From: CAIWHR01 sp963741355
GTDB taxonomy: Bacteria > Pseudomonadota > Gammaproteobacteria > Burkholderiales > Casimicrobiaceae
Length of the DNA stretch: 64,000 nt
Assembly (NCBI GenBank): GCA_963741355.1
Contig: CAVUIG010000003.1
Coordinates: 257,096-321,095 of the forward strand
Direction: 5' to 3'
Shown here: piece by piece, positions 47,125 through 57,888 of the stretch
How positions within the stretch are numbered: the stretch's first letter is position 1
Layout of the letters: the number at the start of each line of letters is the position of its first letter
Notes under the pieces: generated by a model
Seen by the model: the letters and a program-made list of their open reading frames with translations, nothing else
Database searches by the model: none
Told to the model about the DNA's origin: nothing
Program-made: the position numbers and the translations under genes

Positions 47125-49863
47125 TCACTTCTCGCCCGCCATTTCTCCGCCCACTTGTTCTCTGATGACCCTCGCCATCACGCGCCCGCGTTCGGTCTCC
47201 AGCAGCGTCTTTGCGTCGATACGCCCGAAAAGATCCAACAGCGGCGCGACGAGGCCGGTCCACCCCGTCTGATGACTGGCGCCAAGACCGGCACCGTTGT
47301 CGCCGTGGAAGTACTCGTAGAACAGGATCAGATCGCGCCAATGCGGATCGTCCTGGAACTTGGCCGTTCCGCCGTAGACCGGACGTTTCCCGTCGGCACC
47401 GCGCAGGAACGTGCCCGTCAGCCGGCGGACGATCTCCTCGGCCACCTCGAACAGCGTCATCTGTTGCCCCGAGCCGGTCGGACATTGAACCTTGAACTCG
47501 TCGCCGTAGAAGTCGTACAGGTTCACCAGCGCGCGGACGATCAGCAGGTTGACTGGCATCCACACTGGACCGCGCCAGTTGGAATTGCCACCGAACATCC
47601 CCGTATTCGATTCGGCGGGCAGGTACTGCACCTGGTATTGCTGGTCGCCCACATGGAACACGAACGGATGCTCAAGGTGATAGCGAGATAGCGACCGAAT
47701 GCCGTGCGGTCCCAGGAACTCGTTCTCGTCGAGCATGTACGCGAGCACCCGCTCCAGCTTCTGCTTGTTGAGGATCGACAACAGCCGCCGGCCCCTGTAG
47801 CCGACGAAACCGGCGTCGGTCGGGGCCACATGGGAAACGAGTTCCGGGTGGCGCTTTCGAAACTGCGCGATCAGCTCCATCAGCCTCGGATACCGCGTAA
47901 CGGAATCCGCCTCGAACACCGTCGATGCACACAGCGGCAGGAGGCCCACCATGGATCTGACCTTCAGTCGCATCGCCTGGCCGTCCGGCAACCGAAGCAG
48001 ATCGTAGAAGAAGCCGTCCTGCTCGTCCCACATCTCGTCGTGATGCTCACCGCGGCGGTCCATCGCGTAGGCGATCCACATGAAATGCTGGACGAACTTG
48101 AAGGCGACCTCCTCGTAGATCGGGTCGTATTCGGTGAGGATGATCGCCATCTCCAGCATGCCCTGGCAATAGAACGCCATCCACGCTGTCCCGTCTGCCT
48201 GCTCCAGCGAGCCGCCGGTCGGCAGCGGCGCGCTGCGATCGAAGATGCCGATGTTGTCCAGACCCAGGAAGCCGCCCGCGAAGACATTGCGCCCCGTCGG
48301 GTCCTTCCGATTGACCCACCAGTTGAAGTTCAGCATCAGCCCCTGGAAGGAGCGCTCCAGGAACCGCAGGTCGGCCCGGCCCAGCTGCTTTTCGTATTTG
48401 TAAAGCCAGAGTGTCGCGGCGGCATGCACCGGCGGGTTCACGTCGCTGAAGTTCCACTCGTAGGCGGGAATCTGCCCGCTCGGGTGAAAGTAGAGGCTGC
48501 GCAGCATCAGCAGCAGCTGCTCCTTCGCGAAATCGAAGTCCACCATTGCCAGCGAGACCGTGTGAAAAGCAAGGTCCCAGGCGGCGTACCACGGGTACTC
48601 CCACTTGTCCGGCATCGAGATCACGTCGGCGTTGAGCATGTGGAACCACTCGGTGTTGCGCACGTCGTGGCGCGCGGCCTCCATCAGAGGATGGCTCTTG
48701 TGCTCGCGCAACCAGCGCTCGAGATCGAAGTAGTAAAACTGCTTGCTCCACAGCATTCCCGCCAGCGCCTGGCGATGCACGCGGCGCTGATCTTCGCTCA
48801 AGGACTTGGGCGCAATCCGCGCGTAGAACTCGTCGGCATCGGCGAGGCGGTTCTTGAGGATTCTCTCGAAGTCGCCGAAGGGGTCCTTGATCTGTGAAGC
48901 CGCCAGGCGCAGCCGGAGCGTCTTGCTGCCGCCGCCGGGCACATCGAGGACATAGTGCGCGGCGGCCTTGGTCCCGGTCCTGGCGGGATTCACCGCTTCG
49001 CGCCGTCCCGCGATGACGTAGGCGTGGAATGCATCCTTGACATACGGCGACGCGTTCGGCTGGCCCCACAGCCGCTGCGCATTGCTCTCGTTTTCGGTAA
49101 ACAGCAACTCCGGCGCGCCATCGCAATGGAGCCAGTATTCGCCCAGCTCCTGGTGCGTGGCGTGAATGGCGCCCGGCGCCGCTTCGTGCAGCGAAGGTTT
49201 GTGACCGTCGTCGCCCCACGACCAGGTGTTGCGAAACCAGAGCGTCGGCAGAACGCGCAGCCGCGCCGCTTCCGGCCCGCGATTGTGGACGGTGATGCGG
49301 ATGAGAACGTCCTCCGGACTCTCCTTGGCGTACTCCACGAACACGTCGAAGTACCGGTCCTCATCGAACACGCCGGTGTCGAGGAGCTCGTACTCGAACT
49401 CTTCGCGGGATCGTTCGCGGTTGGTCTCGATCAGGTCCCGGTACGGAAACTCGCGCTGCGGGTACTTGTACAGATACTTCATGTACGAGTGCGTTGGCGT
49501 GCTGTCGACGTAGAAGTAGTACTCCTTCACGTCCTCGCCGTGGTTGCCCTCGCTGTTGGTCAGTCCGTAGAGCCGCTCCTTCAGAATCGGGTCGCGCTCG
49601 TTCCACAGCGCAAGCGCGAAGCACAGCCGTTGCTTGTCGTCGCAGATTCCGCCGAGACCATCCTCGCCCCACTTGTAGGCGCGGGAGCGCGCCTGGTCGT
49701 GCGTGAAGTAGTTCCACGCGTTGCCGTCTTCGCTGTAATCCTCGCGGACGGTGCCCCATTGTCTTTCGCTCAAATAGGGTCCCCACTTCTTCCAGGGGAC
49801 CTGCGCCTCACGCGCGTCGTTCAGGCGCTTTTGCTCCGCCACGTCCACAATTTCGGCGATCAT
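47125..49863 (-). CDS. GH63-type glycosidase (mannosyl-oligosaccharide glucosidase family)
   Basis: This 912-aa protein without signal peptide belongs to the bacterial GH63/MGH1 group. An N-terminal beta domain (residues about 1-330) precedes an (alpha/alpha)6 barrel. Family segments are GLTNSEGNHGEDVKEYYFYVDSTPTHSYMKYLYKYPQ, WEYPWYAAWDLAFHTVSLAMVD, GQIPAYEWNFSDVNPPVHA and FGGNSNWRGPVWMPVNLL. Substrates of bacterial members are often glucosylglycerate or alpha-glucosides; the substrate here is not determined. The frame is intact over 2.7 kb, unlike its island neighbours. Confidence 0.88.
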   Translation of the reverse strand: MIAEIVDVAEQKRLNDAREAQVPWKKWGPYLSERQWGTVREDYSEDGNAWNYFTHDQARSRAYKWGEDGLGGICDDKQRLCFALALWNERDPILKERLYGLTNSEGNHGEDVKEYYFYVDSTPTHSYMKYLYKYPQREFPYRDLIETNRERSREEFEYELLDTGVFDEDRYFDVFVEYAKESPEDVLIRITVHNRGPEAARLRVLPTLWFRNTWSWGDDGHKPSLHEAAPGAIHATHQELGEYWLHCDGAPELLFTENESNAQRLWGQPNASPYVKDAFHAYVIAGRREAVNPARTGTKAAAHYVLDVPGGGSKTLRLRLAASQIKDPFGDFERILKNRLADADEFYARIAPKSLSEDQRRVHRQALAGMLWSKQFYYFDLERWLREHKSHPLMEAARHDVRNTEWFHMLNADVISMPDKWEYPWYAAWDLAFHTVSLAMVDFDFAKEQLLLMLRSLYFHPSGQIPAYEWNFSDVNPPVHAAATLWLYKYEKQLGRADLRFLERSFQGLMLNFNWWVNRKDPTGRNVFAGGFLGLDNIGIFDRSAPLPTGGSLEQADGTAWMAFYCQGMLEMAIILTEYDPIYEEVAFKFVQHFMWIAYAMDRRGEHHDEMWDEQDGFFYDLLRLPDGQAMRLKVRSMVGLLPLCASTVFEADSVTRYPRLMELIAQFRKRHPELVSHVAPTDAGFVGYRGRRLLSILNKQKLERVLAYMLDENEFLGPHGIRSLSRYHLEHPFVFHVGDQQYQVQYLPAESNTGMFGGNSNWRGPVWMPVNLLIVRALVNLYDFYGDEFKVQCPTGSGQQMTLFEVAEEIVRRLTGTFLRGADGKRPVYGGTAKFQDDPHWRDLILFYEYFHGDNGAGLGASHQTGWTGLVAPLLDLFGRIDAKTLLETERGRVMARVIREQVGGEMAGEK

Positions 49864-50082
49864 GCATTACCCCTGCGATGCTACGGGTGTCTGGAGTCCT
49901 CGCTATCCATGGGCCACCCGCCGCTTAGTGAAATGCGAGGACGGGCACTGCCGGCGGGGCCAATTCTGCTCTATGATTTGAGAGCTAGCAACGCGACCGT
50001 CAGGCCATCGACAGCCATATCGGCCCGGGGCGAACCGCCGTCAATCGCGTTCGCAAAGCCTGTTCGAAGAAAGGAAGCTTCT

Positions 50083-50851
50083 ATGACCACCGCACTGCGA
50101 AGGTTCGGACTGCTGATATTCACGGGATCCATCCTGGCCTCGCCGTCGTTGCATGCCGAGGGCGAGCATCATTGGAGCTATTCCGGCGAAACGGGACCGG
50201 GTAAATGGGCGGCATTGGAATCCGATTACAGCGCATGCGGAATCGGCAAGATGCAGTCGCCCATCGATATTCGCGACAGCGTCGCCAAAAAGGGCGACTC
50301 TGCCCGCCATCGTGTTCGATTACAAACCGTCGCCGCTCAAGATCGTCGATAACGGGCATACCATCCAGGTGAACTACGCACCAGGCAGTTTCATCACGGT
50401 GCAAGGCAAACGCTACGAGCTCGTTCAGTTTCATTTCCACAAGCCCAGCGAAGAAAAGATCAACGGCAAGAGCGCCGACATGGTGGCCCACCTCGTGCAC
50501 AAGGACGCCGACGGAAAGATCGCCGTGGTCGCCGTCCTGCTCAAGACCGGGAAGACCAACAATCTCGTCGAAACGCTCTGGAAGAGCCTCCCGACGGAGA
50601 AGGAAAAGGAAACTGCCGTGGAAGGCGTCCAGGTCAACGCTGCGGATCTGCTGCCGGACAAGAAGGCTGCGTATTACACGTTCACCGGCTCTCTGACGAC
50701 GCCGCCGTGCAGCGAAGACGTCACGTGGTTCGTGCTGAAGACGCCTTCGTCCATTTCCAACACCGAAGTGGCTCGCTTCGCACAACTGTATCCGATGAAC
50801 GCTCGGCCAACGCAACCGCTGAACGGTCGGGAGATTCGCACGACGCCGTGA
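50083..50851 (+). CDS. Periplasmic alpha-type carbonic anhydrase (one frameshift)
   Basis: This is a secreted protein of about 255 aa with signal peptide (FGLLIFTGSILASPSLHA). Alpha carbonic anhydrase marks are HHWSYSGETGPGKWAAL, QSPIDIRD, the zinc histidines in VQFHFHKPSEEKINGK and MVAHLVHKDADGK, and SLTTPPCSEDVTWFV. It would convert CO2 and bicarbonate in the periplasm. An extra base near 50295 breaks the frame before LPAIVFDYKPSPLK. It is divergent from the glycosidase gene. Confidence 0.9.
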
Positions 50852-50912
50852 GTCTTCAATGCTTATCTCAACCAACGTGTTCGGCAAGATTGCTGAATTA
50901 TGGATCAGTTCC

Positions 50913-52276
50913 TCATTGCGTAGTGTTCGAATCGCCGCCCGTCGGCACGCGCCAGAACGGCTTCTCGACCTCGACCAGCGGTCGGCCAGGCTCGTTGGGC
51001 TTCAACCCGTAGCGCAGCAGCGCAATCAGGTCCGAGCTGACTCGTGGGTCGGAAACGAAGTAGTTGTGGCAAATGAAGCACGTCGCCGCCGTGACCTGGA
51101 TCACATCGAACGACCCGAGCAAGCGGGCGTGTGCAACGTCCTCCGGAGGCAGCGTGCTCACGTCGATGCGTCCGAGCCGGGCAATGCTCCCCAACATCCA
51201 GCCCGACGTAGCGAGCGCCTTGTCGTTCGGCGAGACGTATACCGTAATGTGAAATTCAGGAGATGGAAAGACGCCCCCTGGGTCGGCGCCTTGCCATAGG
51301 GCAGGTCCGGGTCGGAGCCGGTCTTCCACATCTTCGTGGGAGCGACGTCGACATCGAGGTCGGGCGCGATGAGCACGATGTTCCCGATCTTGAACCGACC
51401 GGCGAGGGTGGTCTGCGTGATGTAAGCCTCGACACCGAGGTCCGACACAGCACTCGCGAGCAGATCCGTCCCGCGACTGTGGGCGACGAGGTGGATCTTC
51501 TCGAGGCCAGGCGTATCGGCGATCATACGGATCGTCTTCTTCAAGTCCTCCTCGGCGAACTCGCCCGACTCGCGGTCGACGTCGTACCCCAGATGTACGA
51601 TTTTGCTGCCGCCCGCTGGCCAGCTGAAGACGGCGCATACGAACTCCCGGCCGAGGAAGTGGCACAGTTCCCCCATGTTGAGCGCGGCGTCTTCGAACGT
51701 GTTGGCGAATCCGTGCACGAACAGCACGACCTCCTTGCGCGGCGCGAGGGCGAGCCGGCGCGCGACCTCGGCCTGGAGCCCGCGCTTCGCCGCTTCGTGA
51801 GCCGCAACGACGTCTGGTGCTCGCGAGATACCATCCCCGGCACGCGTTATTTCGTAGGGTATGCGTGGAAAGCGTCCAAGCTCGGTCGTCGGTCCCAAGG
51901 TGAGGTCGATTGGGACCTTGCGGTCCGCTACCGTGCTTTGCGCGACGAGTGTCTCCCAGGTAACTCCGTTGCCAAATTCAACTCGCGTCGATCCGAATGC
52001 CAGGTAACGCGACCGGCTCGCGGTGTAGGGGCTGGCGTCGTCGGCGCTGGTCGCGGGAGCGCGATCGGTGACATAGAGCAGATCAAGCGATGGCGCGCGG
52101 CGATCGGCGGCGATATTGGTGAATGGCGGTTTGGCCTGCGGCCCCGTGTACAGCACTGGGGTCGGCATCATGGAGTAGGTCGCGCAACCGGTTAAAGTAA
52201 GCGCCGCCAGAACGGCTGATGCGCACGCTGGCCTGGCAGGACTCCGAACGGCTAACGGTCGTCGAGTTAGCTTCAT
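50913..52276 (-). CDS. Lipoprotein with DUF900 alpha/beta hydrolase domain (one frameshift)
   Basis: This lipoprotein of about 453 aa has a lipobox in LAALTLTGCATY. The hydrolase core includes VVLFVHGFANTFEDAALNMG, SWPAGGSKIVHLGYDVD and the nucleophile elbow HLVAHSRGTDLL. These resemble DUF900 esterases. The frame shifts near 51268, after which FHITVYVSPNDKALATSGW and a Cys-containing tail (TCFICHNYF) follow. The frame change fits one lost base. The substrate is unknown. Confidence 0.8.
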
Positions 52277-52472
52277 GGTTTCTCAACGAACGGGAGGGGC
52301 GGGCTGCGCGCCGGATATCCACGCGGCAGCGATTGGACGCTTGCGGCCGATCTCCATACGCTTGCAAGGACGCGGTCGGCTGGTGACAATATGCGGATAG
52401 ATGTTCCCTCATGTTGCGTTGGAGGCCTTTATGGACAGCGGCTCGTTGCACGTGGGAAATCGAAATGAATCC

Positions 52473-54700
52473 ATGGTTTGCCGGCTGGTCGCCATGATAG
52501 TCGGCGCGGGGCTTTACAGCTTCGACGCTGCTTGCCTACGCGCGAGAAGAACCCGCTGCGGGACGCCTTTTTCGGCGAGACCCACATCCACACCAGCTGG
52601 TCGTTCGATGCGTTCGTCTTCGGCAACACGGTCACCGGACCCGAGGAGGCGTACCAGTTCGCCATGGGTAAGCCCATCCGGCATCCCGCGGGCTACATGG
52701 TTCAGATCAAGCGGCCGCTCGACTTCGAGGCCGTGACGGACCACTCGGAATACATGGGCACAGTCCGGCTCGCCAACGACCCGCAGTCCGATTTGAGCAA
52801 GCTGCCAATCGCCGAGAAGCTGAAGGTCAGAAGCAAGGAGGACGTGCAGAAAGTCTACCTCTTTCTCGCCACGTCCATCATCACGGAGCCGATCAAGGAA
52901 TTGCTCGCACCGGAAGTGGCCGGCTCGGTGTGGAAGAGCGTCGTGGAAGCCGCCGACAAGTACTACCAGCCGGGCAAATTCACGACCTTCGCCGCCTACG
53001 AGTGGAGCTCGACCCCTGACAATCGCAACCTGCACCGGAACATTATCTTCAAGGACACTAAGAAGGTTACTGCGCTGCCTTTCTCGTCGATAGATTCAAA
53101 TCACCCTGAGGACCTGTGGAACTGGATGGACGGCCAGCGCAAGGCGGGCAACGAGCTGCTGGCGATCTCGCACAATTCGAACCTCTCCGACGGCGTGATG
53201 TTCCCGCTGGAAGTCGACAGCAAGGGCAGGCCGATCGACGCAGCGTGGGCGCAGTCGCGGGTCAACAACGAGCCGCTGGCCGAGATCCAGCAGCTCAAGG
53301 GCGCGTCGGAAACGCACCCGGCGCTGTCTCCCAACGACGAATTCGCCCGCCACGAGATTCTGGAGTATCTGCTGGGCGACGTAGATCGTGCGCCCCGGCT
53401 GCATGGCAGCTACATCCGGGAGGGATACGAGAACGGCCTGGCGATGCAGGAAACCCGCGGCTACAACCCATACAAGTTCGGCGTCGTCGGCGCAAGCGAC
53501 ACGCACAACACGGCGGCGGCCCATACCCAATCGAATTATTTTGGAGGTCATGGCTTGCTCGACGCTACGCCGGAAGCTCGCTTGCGCGGCGAGAAGACGG
53601 CAGGAATGACGATGGACAAGCTTTCGACATCCGGGCTGGGTGGCGTGTGGGCCGAGGAGAACACGCGCGAGTCGATCTTCGCCGCCATGAAGCGAAAGGA
53701 AACCTTCGGCACCAGCGGCGAACGGATCAAGGTGCGCTTCTTCGGCGGCTGGGACTTCGCGCCCAGCGTCGTGCAAAGCAAGGACTGGGTAAAGACGGGG
53801 TATGCGAACGGCGTACCGATGGGAGGCGACCTGCCCCCCGCCAAGTCGAAGGCGCCGACATTCATCGTGTGGGCGGTCAAAGATCCAGACGACGCGAACC
53901 TCGACCGCATCCAGATAGTGAAAGGTTGGACGCGCAACGGCCAGATCTTCGAGAAGATCTATGACGTCGCCTGGTCGAACCGCAAGGGGAACGGTGGCGG
54001 ATCGATCTCGGACGCGCGCGTGCGCAGTGGTCAAGCCGAGTTGCCACCGGTGGGCACAACCGTTGACATCAAGAACGCGTCGTACACCAACACCATCGGG
54101 GCAGTGGAATTGAAGACGGTCTGGGCAGACCCGGACTTCGACGCGAGTCAATTCGCGTTCTACTACGTGCGGGTGCTGCAGATCCCGACGCCGCGCTGGA
54201 CGACGTACGACGCGAAGAAGCTCGGTGTCTCGCCACCGAGCAACGTTCCGGCTACGGTTCAGGATCGGGCCTGGACCTCGCCGATCTGGTATACGCCGAG
54301 CGACGAGGCGCGCAAAGGCGCGCAACCGGGCACGACGGTTGCAGACTTGCGGCAAAAGGGGGCCATGGCGCTTGACGACGCGCAGCTCAAGCAGCTCATC
54401 GTCGGAAAGACCTTCAAGGTCCGCAATACCGTGACGGGGCAGCGCTTCGAGATCCTGTATGGGCAGGACGGCCGTCGTCTGATCCTCAGCATCGACGGAA
54501 AGCAGCCACCCGCCGGCGAGGTCGGCGACGTGCTTCACAGCGGCGATCTCGGATCGCCGGCGCACTACGAGATTCGCAGTGGGAAGATCGTCACCACGAT
54601 CGCGAATACGCCATTCGAGATCACGGTATACAAGGTCGGCGACAAGTACGTTGCGGCTCGCAGCAACGAGTTCGGCTACGCCAACTACGAAGTCGAGTGA
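52473..54700 (+). CDS. DUF3604-family exported protein, PHP-like (frameshifted signal region)
   Basis: The protein of about 740 aa belongs to DUF3604. Metal-type histidine motifs resemble PHP hydrolases: FFGETHIHTSWSFDAF, FEAVTDHSEYMG, LLAISHNSNLSDG and VVGASDTHNTAAAH. A secretion signal starts at ATG 52473 (MVCRLVAMIVGAGLYSF). Two +1 shifts between about 52520 and 52545 separate it from the body, which begins REKNPLRDAFFGE. The rest is unbroken. These proteins often accompany sulfatases in environmental proteobacteria; their reaction is unknown. Confidence 0.82.
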
Positions 54701-54917
54701 CAAAATCACTTTCGACGTGTTGACCTGACCCCTTTATCGCTACCAGAAGGAAGCCGTTGCGCAGTCTGGTCTTGAGCAACTGTTGACGGCCGCTGCGCGG
54801 CGTAAGGGGCGTCAACATAGGCTGCGACCCGAAGCGAATGTGATAGGGAGGTAACAGGGGAGGTAAGGGCGCGAGCGATCTGAAAGCGGCGCCAGCCTCA
54901 TAGGGAGGCGGATCCAC
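54701..54917. other. Right end of the island, non-coding
   Basis: No gene is recognised between the DUF3604 gene and the tRNA-derived repeat. The 16-nt sequence GGGAGGTAACAGGGGA at 54846-54861 recurs exactly at 56121-56136, in front of asnS. Confidence 0.45.
54846..54861 (+). repeat. 16-nt direct repeat, copy 1
   Basis: GGGAGGTAACAGGGGA is identical to 56121-56136. One copy is in the island end, the other outside before asnS. Confidence 0.5.
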
Positions 54918-54941
54918 TTCGATTCCTACTGCCGGCACCAA
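54918..54941 (+). repeat. Right attachment-type repeat (copy of tRNA-Thr 3' end)
   Basis: These 24 nt are identical to positions 30037-30060 of the tRNA-Thr gene, including the T arm, acceptor strand and CCA. The 5' half of the tRNA is absent, so this is not a second tRNA gene but the distal boundary of an integrated element. Confidence 0.8.
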
Positions 54942-55085
54942 TTGCCTGCATTTCGTCGCGAAGATCGGGCCGGAATTCGAGGTCGGCGCAGTTCTGGCTG
55001 CCGTAGTACGTTATGCGATCATCGATGACGACGATCATGCGATGATTGCGCAGATCGATGCGGCTGGGCCGCTCATTGACTGCGC
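54942..55085 (-). pseudogene. Phospholipase D / cardiolipin synthase-like remnant
   Basis: The reverse strand reads RIDLRNHRMIVVIDDRITYYGSQNCADLEFRPDL, followed by DEMQ at the repeat. This resembles the HxK(x)4D block of PLD-superfamily lipid synthases (RNHRKIVVID...GSQN), with Lys replaced by Met. Only some 45 codons remain. The upstream part is absent, since the next gene starts at 55117, and the downstream part ends at the attachment repeat. I consider it a gene fragment trimmed at the island junction. Confidence 0.55.
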
Positions 55086-55116
55086 AATACTGAAATCCAA
55101 TCCTGAGGACTGCCAA

Positions 55117-55998
55117 ATGCAATTGATGAAATTCGGAATTCTCCTGGCCGGCGTGGCCGGTCTGGCCGCGCTCGGTGCCTGCAGCCCTGAAAAGGACGCC
55201 AAGCCCGCCGCCTCGGCTTCGACGGGCCCGGCCGCGGTTACGGTAAACGGGACACCCATCAGCCAGAACACCGTCGACATGATCGTGAAACAGGGCGCAA
55301 GTTCGGGCCGTCCGGACACCCCTGAATCGCGCAAGGCCATCGTCGACCGCCTGACGATGCAGCTGGTGCTTGCCCAGGAGGCGGTCAAGAAGGGACTGGA
55401 CAAGGCTCCGGAGGTCACCGAACAGCTGGAGGCCGTCAAGCAAACGATTCTGGCCAATGCCTATATCCAGGATCTCATGAAGAGCACGCCGGTGACCGAG
55501 GAGATGCTCAAGGCGGAATACGATCGGATCAAGGCAACGGTGAGCGGCACCGAATACCACGCGCGCCACATCCTCGTTGCGACGGAAGGCGAAGCCAGGG
55601 ACATCATCGCGAGGCTCAAGAAGGACCCCAAGGCTTTTGCGCGACTGGCGGCGGAAAGGTCGAAGGATCAGGGCTCCAAGACGAGGGGCGGCGATCTCGG
55701 ATGGTTCGACCTGAGCAGGATGGTGCCCGAATTCGGCGCCGCGGTGAGCAAGCTCGAGAAGGGCAAGTTCACGACCGAGCCCGTCAAGACACAATTCGGT
55801 TATCACGTGATACTGCTGGAGGACTCCAGGCCGATCGAGGCGCCCCCGCTCGAACAGGTCAAGCCACAGCTCACCCAGCAGATCCAGCAGCAGACCGTGA
55901 TGAAGCAGATGGACGAGCTCAAGGCCAAGGCGAAGATCGAGGTCGCCGGGGCTCCGGCTTCCGTAACGCCGCCGCCGACTTCGTCGGCGCCCAAGTAG
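55117..55998 (+). CDS. Parvulin-type peptidyl-prolyl isomerase lipoprotein
   Basis: This 293-aa protein has a lipobox (LAALGACS at about residues 16-23), an N-terminal SurA-like helical domain (VNGTPISQNTVDMIVKQG) and one rotamase domain. The rotamase domain contains EYHARHILVATEGEARDIIARL, KTRGGDLGWFDLSRMVPEF and VKTQFGYHVILLEDSRP. It probably helps fold or assemble outer-membrane proteins, like PpiD or PrsA. The ATG at 55117 follows GAGGA. A Pro/Ser-rich tail ends the protein. Confidence 0.9.
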   Translation: MQLMKFGILLAGVAGLAALGACSPEKDAKPAASASTGPAAVTVNGTPISQNTVDMIVKQGASSGRPDTPESRKAIVDRLTMQLVLAQEAVKKGLDKAPEVTEQLEAVKQTILANAYIQDLMKSTPVTEEMLKAEYDRIKATVSGTEYHARHILVATEGEARDIIARLKKDPKAFARLAAERSKDQGSKTRGGDLGWFDLSRMVPEFGAAVSKLEKGKFTTEPVKTQFGYHVILLEDSRPIEAPPLEQVKPQLTQQIQQQTVMKQMDELKAKAKIEVAGAPASVTPPPTSSAPK

Positions 55999-56120
55999 AA
56001 TGGGCCTCCCACGAATCGATTGTGTCGAATGAAATTGTGGCGCGTGCACGATTTAACGAAGTCGTTCGCACAATTGGTTCACGCATAAGCGTGGCGGCGG
56101 CAAGTCGAAGCGAAAGCGCC

Positions 56121-56136
56121 GGGAGGTAACAGGGGA
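56121..56136 (+). repeat. 16-nt direct repeat, copy 2
   Basis: This is an exact copy of 54846-54861, located 81 nt before the asnS start codon. The intervening 1.3 kb contains the PLD remnant and the isomerase gene. Confidence 0.5.
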
Positions 56137-56216
56137 AGGCTAATTGGCTCGCTTCCCTGGGCGCCAGCATGTCGCCGTGCCCATGACCGCCAATCCACCG
56201 CGGCCGGAGAATTCAG

Positions 56217-57617
<1,401 letters not shown>

Positions 57618-57888
57618 GTTGTGTGGGTCGCGGTTTAACGCCTCTCGCTGCTCTGCAAAATGCGAGAGCTCGCCCGCCTTCTGCGTGAGTTGTGACTGTG
57701 GGCGGCAGCAAACGTCCGCGGCGGCCAATAGCAGATAGCCGTCGCCGTCCGAATTTCCCGGTGTAGTCACTCATTTTGATTCTGCTTCGTCGCGAAGCGC
57801 GGGCGAGTCCGGGCGCATGCCAGCCTGAGGCAGCAAAATCTCGTACCATTGTCGTGACGCGGCATTCCTGGACTGGGCGTTTTCGACC

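Larger units (their letters stand above)
30037..54941. mobile_element. Putative tRNA-Thr genomic island, integrase not found
   Basis: About 24.9 kb is bounded by a 24-nt direct repeat of the tRNA-Thr 3' end. Housekeeping genes lie on both sides: petABC-sspAB to the left, a parvulin lipoprotein and asnS to the right. The genes inside are accessory, mostly periplasmic or membrane proteins, plus a sulfatase module. I see no integrase, transposase or conjugation gene, so the element is either decayed or mobilised by another element. Codon use inside seems less GC-extreme than in the his and mla genes. Confidence 0.65.

Noticed and set aside
46811..47563. A 250-codon reverse frame reading past the end of the GH63 gene
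   Set aside because: It is Arg-rich without motifs and overlaps the conserved end of the GH63 gene in another frame.
54918..54941. A second tRNA-Thr gene
   Set aside because: Only the 3' third is present. No D arm or anticodon arm precedes it.
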